DNA from: Gorsachius magnificus | Taxonomy: Eukaryota; Chordata; Aves; Pelecaniformes; Ardeidae | Assembly (NCBI GenBank): GCA_034008185.1 | Contig: CM067086.1 | Coordinates: 11,656,507 to 11,720,506, forward strand | DNA: 64,000 bases | Reading direction: 5' to 3' | Part shown: piece after piece, positions 47,031 through 60,020 of the stretch | Layout: every line of letters starts with the position of its first letter | Numbering within the stretch: position 1 is the first letter of the stretch | Notes under the pieces: generated by a model | What the model saw: the letters and a program-made list of their open reading frames with translations, nothing else | Database searches by the model: none | What the model was told of the DNA's origin: nothing | Program-made: the position numbers and the translations under genes

Positions 47031-48359
47031 CTAAATAATAGATGTCATTGGCAAGCTGGCAATTTTATACAAGTTTTTGTGCAGCTGGCCTCTGGCACAA
47101 TTTGGAATGAGTTAAAATGGTTTAAATTCTCTCTAAGATAAGAGAATTATTCTCACATTCATATAGATCAATGGAATACACTTTTGCCATTTTCTGATAC
47201 AACATTATATATATTCTCTCTGGTGGACAGTGGCAGAATTAATAGACTGAATATAAAGAATTTAATCTCTCTATCAATATTCTTCAGTATTAGGTGTTTT
47301 TATTCTATTATGCAGAGCACTATGTTAATACAGTCAGAGGATAAAGTTAGGCATACCATTTGGGCTTCAGATTTTTTGAATCACAAAACTTTTGATTGCA
47401 GCATGGACCTTTTAAAAAAATATAGAATGCTTCATGCGCTCACTTCAGTGGTCGACTACAATATAGAGTATTTCAGTTCCTTACCACATAGGTTTCTCAA
47501 AAGATTGTAAGAAAAGAGTAATTAGCATTCAGACTTATAGTTGCTTTTTCTATAATCTTCAGGTCCGAATTAAATTTTGGATCTAGATCTGATGTTTAAT
47601 GCCTCTTTTGCTCATGTGTTTTATCCTGTTGCACACATCCACAATTATTAGTATGTGTGATTAGTTAGCTTGAGTAAAAAACTTAGGAACTGGGTTTCAG
47701 GTTAGAGATAACCAGCCCTTGAGAGACTCTAAACTGGCAGTTTAAGGGAAACCTAGGCTGCAACAAGGCAAATAATTAAAATACAGATGCCTCAACAGAT
47801 GATTAAGTACCAACTTAATTGGTACTTTCAGTAGTTACGCTATCAATTTCTCTGTGCCTCCTTAGAGTTTATTCTATTCTCTAATTATATCTTGTGTTAA
47901 ATGAGATTATGAATTTTCTGAGTAGTGATTAAGCATAGAACTTAAAAAAAAAAGTGTTTTCAGCATAATTAAAATGTTTTGCAAAGAAGTCTGTTCTGTC
48001 ATGTGTTTAGGCCAAAAATGAAAACTCTAACTTTTAAATGAAAATCTGAAGTCTTTTGAAGACAAATTGTGACTGTTTTTTTGGAACTGCCTTTGACGTT
48101 TTTCACAGGAATTCCCCCCTCCCCCCGCCCCCCTTAAATCAACTCTGCATGGAACTATTTCTTTTTTAATGTTTTGCTCTGATAGTCTAAGGGAGCTATG
48201 AGCTCTAATGGTGCTTCTAGATGCCGCTGCAGTGTATTATACTGAAAAAAGCCCAACAAAATAAAACAAAACCCAACAACAAAAAACCACTTCAGTATTC
48301 CAAAACTTCTTGACACCCTTATGATGCTCATGGAATGCATTAACCTGGACTGTTAATTG

Positions 48360-48660
48360 TAAGGCAAACACAGGAGATGAAAGCTGTTACTGCTATTTGC
48401 ATTCATTTGGTTTTGTTTCGGCACGAGCAATCTGCAGTGACTATTCCTGTAATGGTATTTTCCAGAGTGCCTCAGAGACACTCACGTTGATTGGCAGTGC
48501 TGTAGTACTGGGCACTTCTGGAGAATTTATGCCTGTTATAGGAGCCACTCAATGCTGTTACTTAATGTGCAGTATTCCATCAGGGCTATAATTTACAGCA
48601 AATTGAACATATTTCCCATTCCATTTAAAGACTGTTCCATTGTTAGAAGGCTCGTGTTCT
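48360..48660. promoter_or_regulatory. candidate conserved non-coding element
   Basis: Balanced, repeat-free sequence with an octamer ATTTGCAT near 48395. No gene is visible. Conservation is inferred only from texture. Confidence 0.18.
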
Positions 48661-51600
48661 CTTTTATGTTTTGTTGTTATTTTTGTGATGGTTTTTGAGC
48701 TTTTCCTGCTAGCAATGGCAGATTTATCTTGCCGCTTCTGTATTTAGTTATAGTTCCAGTGGAATTCTTGCTGTAAAAAGTAAGTCTGATTTGCATTCCC
48801 TCTGAAGCTATTTTGACGAGTAAAACACAATGACTTTCTGCATAGTGCTATTCACAGTGTTTCAGGCCACATTCCTGACAGAAAATAATTGAGAGAGAGG
48901 ATGGATACTTTAAGATTTCTCCTTCCTCCTGCTTTTGTGTGAGTAGTTAAAGGGTCCCTGTTCAGATGTGTGTGTCATGTTGCATGAGGTACTGTGAAAA
49001 CCTGGAGTTCTGAACTTAATGACTGCTTGTCCTCAAAGCTTCAGAAGCTTGAGTAAGGATACACAGATCACCCTTACACAGAATTTGTTTCAGCAATAAC
49101 ATAAACCTGCCTTGAGAGTTGCATCATATTTTGTGACTCTTTTTTTCTGTGTGGGCAATGAATCTTTGTATCCATTTTTCCTTCTCATATTGTTAGTGTG
49201 CGCTGCTAACTTCATGGAATTGACTTCAGGGAGCCTCATTTGTTCTTTTTACCAACTTTACAGTACAGTTGTCTTATTTAATATATAGTTCCTTCTTTTG
49301 GTTTGTCCCTAGGTGGTGTACTTTGCACTGTGAGATTAAATTCCCTTTGTCTTTTAATATAAAATTCTTTAGATCTGGTTACACAACTCTTTCTTTACTT
49401 TTAACTTGCTGCCCTCTGTCCCATATAGTATTTCACTTTTTTTGTCAGCTTTTACTAACAAACCACTGGGTATATAAAAGCTCAGCCCGGCTGATGGAAG
49501 CTTGGTGCAGACACAGTGATCGTTTCTCCCTTTGCTCATCGCGCAATTTGGACCAGAGGGAACCTTTTTATTCTTCTGTTAAAAGAGATTTGAGGACCAG
49601 AAACATCCTTTTCTAGCCCTTAGCCTTTCTGATCTCTTCTTACTCTCTTTACTTAGGAGACTCTAGTCTCTTGCTCTATGCTGCCTAGACAAGTAATTTC
49701 TAAAGTCTTGTTGCTCTGTTCCTCTGTTTCATTCACATCACTGACTTCAAAGGAATGGCTGTTGATTCAGTGTCCTGGGTTCAAGAACTGGGTATCATTG
49801 TTTGTAGCTTGAATCCTGTTTAATCTGATGTGATTCTTTGGCTACTCAGGTGGCATCAACACCCTGTTTGTGTAATTTTTTCCACATGTAAACAGCACTT
49901 TCGTAATCACAGTAGTCTTTGTTTGAAGTATGTTAAATTCTAATTTTAACCGATGCAGCATTCACAGTTTTATTAAGTAGAACTATGTTGCTTTAAACCA
50001 ATGAAAGAACTGTCCTCTGTTTTTAATATGATTTTGTTATTCTTAAGCTGTACTTTTGGGTTGTTGCGTATTATGGTTGATACATTTTTCCACTGAAATG
50101 AAATCTCCCACTAAAATAAAGGTGTAGTACAAAGAATAAATGCCTCTTCATGCAGCTCCAGCTGCAGGACTGAGGTATAAATGGATGGGAATAAAGCGAC
50201 AATTTGCTTTCAAAGAATTCAGTAATCAAGAACTGTTGTTTTTTTCCCTAGAGGAAAATTCCACTCATTATTATAGCATAGCCAGTGCATCAAGGCTTGC
50301 CTTTCTACTTTTATCTGTCTTCCATGTTTCCCATCCAAAATGTCCTCATAAAACTTATAATCATGCTTGATTATTATAGCTGCTATTTCTGTTTCTGAAA
50401 AATGATTTTTCTGATATTTCACATCTCCAGTCATGTTCCTGGTTTAACCAGCTCAATTTTCTCCAATGCAATAATTAGATCGAAGTGCTTTCTATTTGTT
50501 ACAGGGGGCATATTTCAGTGTTCTGTTTTTCTTGAGTATTTTAAAATGCACTCTATTATGCAATATTGCTTACTTATGACACTTATTCCCACAGCTGGTT
50601 GCCCATTTAGTAATTCATAATATTATATGGAGTACACATACTGATTAGACATGAGATTCCATGTATGCAGATGGGCACCTCATCTGTTGAGTCTTTGAGA
50701 GTTTGGTCCGTTATGCCTGTAGGAACTGGTTTTGTGGAGTGAAATTCTGCTTTTGTACAGTGCCATTGATCATTTGGTTAGGCTTCCTTTACCACCCTAG
50801 TGAGCTCCAACTACTCTAAGGAAATTTTGAAGGAAAATAATTTTACTATTTACTTATGGAAAGAATATTGTATAGAGTGATAGACTCTGAATAATGACTC
50901 CCCACCACCGACACTTATGCTACAGTATTTGATACTATGCATAGTTATTGTTATAAAAAAGAATCTGATTGAGTACAGAGATAGTCAGTACGCTAAGCCA
51001 TTGTTAGATTTTGTGCATGGGAGGCTAAGCACCGAAAAGGCACCTTTCTTAAAATAAGGTGAGTACTTGATCTTGTTTTGATGTCTTAGCTTTTTTTTGT
51101 CTAAAAATTTGGAATAATACACAACATTGTATTACTTCAGTATCTTTTGATACGTGAAATCTATTGCAGAATGGTAAAAAGATGTTATCTTTATTAATGC
51201 TTATTTGATTTGGAAGCCAGGGCATATATTGGGAAAATTAATTGAAGATGTAACCAGAAAAAAGGTAGTGCTTTTGAATGTTGTTAAGATGACTACACCA
51301 AAGGAAGAATCTTTCTGCCATACCTTAGAGGTGGTTATTGTCAAACAGGGGTGTTAAATACTGTAATTTTTCTTGGAGAGGTAATACTGTATGTAGGACG
51401 GTGGTAGTGAGCAGGTGATGGAATAAGAGCTCCTGATTGTGGATTTGAATTTGGCTAGCTATGAAACAATGTCTAATAATATTGAGTATGGATTTACTTT
51501 GCAACTGGGATTAGAAGACACTTGGAAATTCTTGAGGGGGACAGAAATCTTGCAAGAAGTTTCTTAACAATCATTACACAGTTAGTTTGGTACTTTGTCT

Positions 51601-54039
51601 TCAGTCAGTGCCTGTTAACAACTGAGTGCCCTTGTTGACAGAGGCAGGGAGACTCCCATGCCTATTAGACTTTTGCAGCAGATGTTGTATGCTTAACAAA
51701 GAGATTTTAACTGCTTTAAAGATGAGTTTGCAGAGGTGAGACCTGATGTGGTAAGAGCCAGTAGCTGAAGGGATATGGTGGAAAGCAAAAGCACTATTTC
51801 CCTCCAACACTTTCTCTTAAGCCATATTGAATCTAAGATCCAGCAAGGTAGGAGGTAGAGTGAAAATGGAGACAAGAGTAACGGGAAGCTTTCTTCCCAG
51901 TCTGATCAGACGAAAGCGGAATGAGAACTGGTGTTTTGGAACCATTGGGAACTCCTGAGAGGAAGGGGGAAAATAACATCATGGATACCTGTTCTTCCTT
52001 CCTATGTGTATAGGAAAGAAAGTAGCGAAAAGGATGCTGGTGACATGGAGCACATCTCCCACAGCTGACAAGTGCAGAGAAATGTACCTGGGATTCTGTG
52101 GAATCTATTTCCTTGTTTTTCTTCTCTCAAGAATAGTGTATATCCAAAAAGGTGAATTGGGGAAATGGTCCTGTTAACATACAAGGGATTTCCTTACATC
52201 TTGTACAAAAAAATTTTGTTTTGTCAACCTTAGCCTAGTTTTTTCACAGTTCAGCTCCATTAGATCAAAACATAGCAGCTTCTATGTTTATAGTATCTCT
52301 CTTTCCTCATGAAATTAATTGCCATTAGGAAGTTGGATAGAGTATTAGCAAAGATAATTCAATTGGTTATCTATGACAATAAATACCTGTGCAAATGTAT
52401 TATCAGAAGCATGTTACTCTTATGTGCAAAATCTTCAGTTGCTCCCTGCTTTAATGGTTAACTTCAAGGCAGGTAATTTGTGGCAGTGAAACAATGATGG
52501 GAATTTTGTCTCTTGGGCCAAGTCAATCAAGGTGTGGCGTAACTTTCAACTCTGTGGAAACTCAGTGCTATTTGTCATTCTCGCACACCTCTGCCTTCCC
52601 AGTGGCATGTCTAATACAAGACAGACATAGCTTTCTGAATATTCATAACATAAATGTATTATAGGTTTTACCTGAGCTAAAGCTGTCTCCACAATAGCAT
52701 GAAAAAAGGAGAGGATATGGATTGTCTTTCCACAGGATGTCACTCTTAGCTTAGATCTGTGGTAGGTTAATACTAAGGCATTGTCTACATAAACCTGATC
52801 ACTGTTTTTTTTTTTTTTTAAGATGAAGTTTTAAAGAGGTTTGTTTAACCTCATGGCTTTAAGATTTTTTTTTTTTTTAAAGCGGAAAAAAGTGCTTAAA
52901 ATTAATGATGATCTGTGGAGTTAGTTTTTACTTGTGTGACTCTAGTGTGTTTCTGAATAGGGGATGAATTTCTGAGACTAAATAGGGTAGAGAAGCACTT
53001 GAGTAAGGTTCTCAGGTATTAAGAGAATGTATTAATATGAGTCTGTTGCAAGCAATTCCCCTGTGCTTGGTAGTCCTGATGCTCCACAATGATTTTTTTT
53101 CATTTGATAGTTAACCTTTCCTTATTTAGTCTCTTTGCTTAATTTTTTTTTTTTAAATAGAGCTAGTGAATAAAAAGATTCTGCTAAAAAGATGTCCGCT
53201 AAAACATCATCATTTAGGTATACAGATGTGGATGTCAATAGAAAACTTAATTTTGTCTTAAAGCTTTATAAAACTAATTTCTGTTCTCATTAGTACTATG
53301 TGCTTTTACCCTCAAAATTAGATTATATACTGTATTCATTAGTATTTGTATATCTTTATTTTTAGTAGTGGATAAAATAATGTGTAATAAGAGAAAAATT
53401 TTACTTGTCTGACATGCTGTTCAGAAGAAAAATTCAAATCCACCAAAGTTAAATAATTACTTTTTTTTCCCAGAAAACCGAGGTAAGAAGTCCAGGGGTT
53501 AACTGGATATCCAAGGATAGGTTTTTTCTCCTGTCTAGAGGAAAAATGTTGCAGCCTGGCATACAGAATTGTTGTTTGCTAATCTTTGACGCTGAACTTC
53601 CCAGTTCATAGCTTACAGAGTGGCTTCCAGTGATTGCAGGGAGCATTATTGTGTGGACACAGAAGGGGAGTCTTTCCCTAGACTAAAGGACATTCCAACA
53701 TGCCAATCCTATTTCTACTTTTTACTGCCTTTGGAACAGTAGGATCTCTGTGGATTGTAACGGGATCCTGTGGGACGGAGAGGATGCCAATGCGGTGTTT
53801 GAATCTCCTAATCCTCAGCAGATCCTCTGTGTACATGACTAGATGTTTATTTGTTTCATTTGGAGCATGTACAGATAAAGCCACTTCTTTCTTCAGTGTG
53901 AAGCGACATGTGGGAGATGCAGCTTTTCTACAGGCCCGAGACAGAAGTGGCTGGCCTGAAGTGGACAAAACTACATTCCTTGCCATCACTTGCTGCCCAT
54001 TTCATACATTCAGTATATGAGAGATTTGACCCTAGTAAA

Positions 54040-54400
54040 TACACTCCTGAAAGTCATTTTAAGTTATGCCAATGAGCTAAACTACTCATTAATTGATGTT
54101 CTGTAATGTTCCATTAGAAGCAGCAATTTAAAATATATCACGCATAGGTTTTGTTTGCCTGTGTTCCATTAAGTTGTCACAGGATGCTTCTGGTTGTGTG
54201 GCGTTTTATTTTGCACTACTCCACAGGGTCACACAGAACAGCACACAGCTGTCCCTCGATAATTACATTTCAATGACACAACTCAGATATTTGGCTCTTT
54301 GGCTTAATACTAACAATGTCAGCATATATTGGCCACAAATGAGCTTTGAAATTAACATTCCTTTAAGGTGATTTGTGAAGTTCATGTCTTTGATACTTAA
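54040..54400. promoter_or_regulatory. candidate conserved non-coding element
   Basis: Repeat-free sequence with clustered homeodomain-type sites (cattaattgatg, gataattacatttcaatga) and a palindromic cctttaagg near 54359. This is inferred from texture only. Confidence 0.22.
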
Positions 54401-55558
54401 ATGTCACACTACTTTGAATCCAAGTCAGTCAGACCAAAGGGAACAAAATTTATGCAGGAAGGATGCAGGAAACTCCTCTCCCTTCCCTGTGCCCACATAT
54501 TACAGTAAACACTTACGTGGGCTGAAAGTGAAGCACCAAGCCTGAGTTTGGAAGTTCTATACTATGAAGGCTTTTGCTCCCACAGAGCTAGTTTAAACAG
54601 CTGTCACGAGTTGGAACAGCTAGAAACAATACAGAGATTAAGTATGCCAATCTGTTTTAACTTAAAGTTTTTCAGTTGTCAGTAACATTTACTGCATGTG
54701 TGTCCCATAAATCATGCCAAATCAGCATATTTGTATTCCAGTCTCATCTGTGAGTTATTGTACAAACATAAGCAGGCCTAAATTATTGCAGCTTATACAA
54801 GGCCCTTGGCTGCCTTCCTTGCCTTGGTCTTTTAGATGCTGACAAGGCTGATTTCTTGTCAGTGTCTGCTGAAGTGATGGATGACAGTTTGCGCATGGTC
54901 ACCTGGCCACACATGCAGCCTCTGGAGTGGGGAACAAATGAAAGGATAATTAAAGAGCAAATGGAATGTAGAACCTGTGCTTGTAGAACACCTGTGTGAA
55001 CACCAAGAAACATCTGACTCAGAGCAGCAGCTTATTGCAGTTTTCTGCTCTACTAAATTCAGTGAGGAATCTAGCATCTTTTTGTTCATGCCAAGTGAAG
55101 TGATTTGGTACTTCGGTTTCATGTTACTCATATACAGACTTTTTTTTCCTGTTTGGAAGAATATACTTTAATATTTATATTCAGTTTTCTTTGACATTTC
55201 TATTGAAATTGCTGGTGGTGATAAGGATTAATGTATTTGGTGATAGTACTTGAGTATTCAGGAACTACAAATGCATCTTGTACCCTATGGTCTGATTAAT
55301 TTTGGGGGGGCTATTAGTAAAGTTGCAGCAGTGTTTTCATGGTTGATCTCCTGCTGAAAAGGAGTTGTCCAGTTTAGAGGTAAAAGACAGTACAAGGCAG
55401 CTAAACAAACAATTCTAATTTCTCCTATTGAATTCATTAATTTTCAAAGGAACTGTTATATTATCCTTTCTAAAAAGCATATTCTTTTGCATTAATTTTG
55501 TAAAGCTCATGTTCCCTAGAAGTTACAGGATGAGTGATCTCCCAATTCTAGCTCTGCC

Positions 55559-55582
55559 TTTTTTTTTTTTTTTTTTTTTTTT
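55559..55582 (+). repeat. T24 homopolymer
   Basis: Twenty-four T in a row. It might be the reverse of a retrocopy poly(A) tail, but I see no source gene next to it. Confidence 0.9.
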
Positions 55583-58554
55583 CTTGGAGGAACTTTCAGC
55601 AAAACAGTGGCTACCAGTAGTCGAGTCTTGCACTGGTTTGCATTCTGGGCAGACCATATGATCTAACAATAGGTTATTTATAAGGTAAATTTAACAATTT
55701 AACTCCTGCTTGTATTTTGAAATACAAATTAAACCTTTTGTCTTGAAATAATTACATTCTGAGCAGCTTAAGCCCTCAGAGTTGTGATCAGAATGTGCAT
55801 TTGGGTCTTTCACTAAAAATGAGAAGCTGACATATATTCTGATCAAACAGGCATTTACTGATGAGAAGAGACATTTTGAATATTTAGGCCTTTATGTGAA
55901 ACTGCGAAAACTACTCCCTTCAGTTTTAGTCATCACACATATAATATGTATAATAGTAAACCGAAACACCTTCTTTCTGTAACCATGCATCATTGCTTAA
56001 TTTTCAGGATGTGTGGCTATTCCATCATATCCTGAACATATGTTTGCATTAGACATCGAAATGTAAATTGTTAATGGTTTTGATTGCATGATTATCTCAT
56101 AACATCAGTTGTCATGATTTTCCTGTTGAAAGGAATTTTTCCCGGAAAAAAGAATGGCATATTACAGCTATACATAACAGGTTTTGTATCAGTTTTTATC
56201 AAGGGAAGCTCTTGAGGGGTTATTTCTATTGTATTCACAATACTTGCTACATTCATTTTTATATGCTCATTAAGACTTGAAAAAAAATTATTTCTTTACA
56301 ATTCTAATATTGAAGACAAAACTGTTCACAACTGATGATAAAGAAAAATGGTGTGATTTGAGGGTAATATCACAGATTGTGCTTGGTATTTGCTTCTGTG
56401 CTGAAATAGCATCCCTTAATGTGTGAATATTGTCTGAACCTTGCCTGAGGGAAGCCTAAGGAGCTGATGGAGTCGTGCAGGCCTGGAGCTTAGCTGGAGA
56501 TAGAGTGATGCTTTCCAATGTGATCATGTAGATCAGTTGTTCCATTAAATACTACTAATTTGTTAAGTTCGATTATGCTTCAGTAACAGGCTATTTTGTA
56601 TTTTGTTTAGACTGCATCTGATTTGTTACTGTTTTAAACTGGAAGATGTTGCACTTTGTTTTCTTACATTTGGGAATATGTTTTGCAGTATTTTTGAGTG
56701 TGAATTCAGATGTTGTAGTAGTAGCAACAATGGACTATGTCTAGGTATTGGAAGAAAAAGGTACTTATTAATATTTATCTGATAGAGCTTTTCAACAGTA
56801 GCTGCTTCATCCAAAATAACCAGGTAAACAAAGGCCTGGAAGGGAAAGGCTGCTTAAATGCAGGCTTTAAAAGGTTCAAAAATAGATACTTTAAGGAAGG
56901 GAAAACTGTATATATAAAGGGCTATGTCTTATCTCTTACTCTGTAAATTAATGGCAAAAATCTCCCTGAATGGGGGCAAACTATATATATTTTTTTCCTC
57001 TAATAGCGCAGCTATTCACAAACAAACACTGGAGTGGCATTTATATGTTTTTGCGCACTGACAACATGTAAATTTTCCTCGCACAGGTAGTGATCCAAAT
57101 AAATGGATCTTCTAGTGCGGGAGTTTGTTGCTGAGAGTCAGACTGGAAGGTATTGATCCAGCATGCTGTCCCAATTCACTGTGGGAATTGTTTTAAGAAT
57201 GAAATGTACCAGTCTGAGAAATTATTTAGTTGATCTCAAGAGAAAATATTCACATGAGGAAATGCAACACAGTGTTGCTAACAGCATCTGTGCTTCCTAC
57301 ATCATATAAAGAAAGAAGGCTAATGCAGTGGTAACTGAAGTATCAGATAATTTCCTGAACTGTAGGTAAGAAGAGATTAATAGTTAAGCCATGTTCATGG
57401 TACTGTCAATGGGGGCTCTAGGAAATGGGAAACAACAGGGCACAAGAAGTGTGTGTGTTTGAAACCATATTTAGGGTATTTAGACACTGAATTTACTTGC
57501 AGGCACCTGTAATCCTATTCTGACTAGCAGTTTTAATGACTTCACAGATTAAACTGTTAAAATTAAACTGGGTATAGATGTCAATTTAGAAATGCTATCC
57601 CTGGGCCAGGATTAAGACACATGGGTTAAATGAAATTGCTGCTATCTAGCAGGTGTTAATTTTGTAAAGAAATGGAGCATTTCTCTCTCCACATCTGGAA
57701 AATCTAGTATAATTCACAGGAATAAATTTTGCATTTTCTAGACTTGAAACAGGAAATATAGCAATAGAAATGGTTTCATTGAAACTATCTGCAATATTAA
57801 ATATAGATAAGAGTCCAGGTATTTGTTAGTTCTAAACTACGTGAGCCCTTAGGCACTTCAAGGAGGGAAATGTGGCAAAATAAATGAATCGGACTCCTAG
57901 TACTGATTGGGGATTCCTGAAGAGATAGAAGGATAGCACATTTTGCATTAAAAATAGCATCTAGAGCACCACTATGTGGTGTGGTTTTTTTCCTCCTGTG
58001 TTTTGGTGTATGAAGTACATTGGTTGGAGTCCGTTCCATCTTAAGTACCTTAGATACAGTCTGCCACTCTTCCAATTTACCTGGGTTATCCTTTGGCTGT
58101 CTCAGCATATCAGGCTTGTTGCTGACCATAGATACCATCTTTTTATTTGTTCTTACATGTATGGTTTACATTTGTACTCATTTGTGTTGGCTTTGCATCT
58201 AGAACCAGTCTCTCACTTGATGTTTCAATAGCAAGGTTTTTTTGGGGGGTTTGGTTTTTTAACCATTAATTGTTTGAGAGGTGTAACGACAAAATTTGGA
58301 ATTATGATTGCTGTCTTGGAAATGTCCTAACATAGTACCAGTTTATTTTTACACTTTATTTTTACACTTTTGCTTCATTATTTCACCTCTTAAGGTATTT
58401 TCAACATCTTATTGGGAAGCTTGAAGGTTTTCTTTCGTAAGTTGTCATCATGAAAATAGTTGACAGCCTACTAAACACTTCATGCCACGGGGAAGTAGTT
58501 AGTGGAAACTGTACCAACATCATTATTTTTCATTAAACATTAAACCACATTAAG

Positions 58555-58715
58555 TGTTGTGGTTTAACCCCAGTTAGCAACTAAGCACCATGCAGCCATT
58601 CGCTCACTCTCCCCCACTCCTTGTGCCAGTGGGATGGGGGAGAGAACTGGGGCGGGGGGGGGGGGGGAGTAAAAAAAAAAAGAAAATTAACTTTATCCCA
58701 GTCAAAACCAGGACA
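58555..58715 (+). mobile_element. short ERVL-type LTR with target-site duplication
   Basis: It begins tgttgtggtttaaccccag and ends cccagtcaaaaccaggaca, the two ends of an LTR family that I know to be widespread in birds. At 161 bp it lacks most of the usual middle, which is replaced by a G14 run and an A-rich stretch. Flanks ttaag (58550-58554) and ctaag (58716-58720) form a 5-bp duplication with one mismatch. There is no retroviral coding sequence around it. It is a solo, internally deleted LTR. Confidence 0.8.
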
Positions 58716-59294
58716 CTAAGATATGGATTTTTTTCTCTTTAGGCCTCCAATCAATAATGTAGTAAGAAAATGGCTGAAGGACTGCTACTGGATCAAGCTT
58801 TGTAAAATCAATTTTCTTAATTTTCTGCATATGTTGCATTTCTATTGTTTTTTTCATGAGGAACAGTTAGCACTTTTGTTGTTACTTTATTATGTCATCT
58901 ATGTTATTACTTTGTGTTACATGTTCTGCTGCAAGTACCTCTGAACTTTTCTCTGTAGCTTTTCTCATTAAACAGTGATCATCAAAGCAGTGTTGTGACA
59001 TTAGGGTGTAACTTCAGAGCTTTCTGTGTTTGGTCTTTTAGAAATACAGTAATACCAACTGACATAAATTCAGAAGTTTTAGAATCCCTTTCGGGAAAGC
59101 TATCAACTTTTGACATTTCTAGTCACTTTTTTTACAGCTCAAAGAGAGATTGAACTCATCTTTTTGCAGCTCTCCTGTCAATGTTCTTACAATGTTATCT
59201 TCATAGAATTCCAGGGAATGATAGTCTTGATTTGTTTGACTCTACTTCTTTTTTTTTTTCTTTATGTAAAACTGTAGGAATTTTCTTTTTCTAG

Positions 59295-59365
59295 CTGACT
59301 CTGAGCATAAGAAGATTGCCACTGTTCCTAAGCAAATGAGTCAAAAAATCTATATCACCCATCCT
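59295..59365 (+). other. exon-like segment D (unproven)
   Basis: Acceptor ttttctttttctag with a strong pyrimidine tract, 71 open nt reading DSEHKKIATVPKQMSQKIYI plus THP, then donor gtaaag. No family recognised. Its start phase does not fit the end of segment C (phase 0), so the two could not be spliced directly together. Confidence 0.18.
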
Positions 59366-60004
59366 GTAAAGTGGATGTAAAGTAAAAAATGGTAAAAGGA
59401 TCTATCCGTTACCAAAGCAACTTGCATATGACCTGTCATTTATTTTTTTGCTAGTTAGGCACAGGTGAAAACCTGCATTCCTGTCTTGTGACCTTTTTAA
59501 GAATATTTATTTCCCTATTCATATACTGTCTCAGACAGCTATTGTTTTGCTTCACCCCCCCCACCCCCCCCAAGGTTTTCTCATTTTTAACAAAAAACTA
59601 TCAAACTGGAGATTCCCAGGGCGGGATCAATCACTGCTTGATAGATCATGCACAGTGGAGGAGAACGTTTGAACATAAATCCTGTTCAGCATTTCTCCTA
59701 CGTTCTGGGCAGATTATTTAACCACTGAGCTCTTCTTTTTACACCTTCAACTCAAGTATTTCAGTTGTCTGGTTTGCAAAGTGACTTAGCGCACAATTAC
59801 ATCAACACAGTGGAGGCAGGGGTGAGCATGGGTCAAAGGTTGAGGCAAAGAGATAGGGAGAAATTTTTAAACAGTGGAGAAGAGAAGCCAGAATCTTTGT
59901 CCTCCCATATATACAGGACCAAAATTTTTCCTTATACACTAATAAGTCCTTTTTTGACATAAGATATATTAAAATTATGGAAAAAATCTGGGTTTTTTTC
60001 TGTG

Positions 60005-60020
60005 CCCCCCCCCCCCCCCC
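60005..60020 (+). repeat. C16 homopolymer
   Basis: Sixteen C on the plus strand, the longest C run in the window. Confidence 0.9.

Larger units (their letters stand above)
41933..58554. other. AT-rich intergenic DNA, no proven gene
   Basis: It contains A tracts (43073-43087, 43121-43131), a C15 run (46749-46763) beside a GC-rich patch (46715-47030), a C-rich tract (48113-48133), poly-T runs (52805-52819, 52865-52878, 55559-55582), exon-like segment C and several candidate conserved blocks. Confidence 0.55.

Noticed and set aside
49269..49616. 115-codon plus frame
   Set aside because: Composition follows T-rich DNA (Phe/Leu/Ser); no domain seen.
57797..58138. 113-codon minus frame and overlapping plus frames
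   Set aside because: Several frames are open at once with no family resemblance; treated as chance.
58736..58830. Exon-like PPINNVVRKWLKDCYWIKL after ttttctctttag, 20 bp right of the LTR
   Set aside because: There is no convincing donor, and the frame runs on into low-complexity Leu/Tyr/Phe text.
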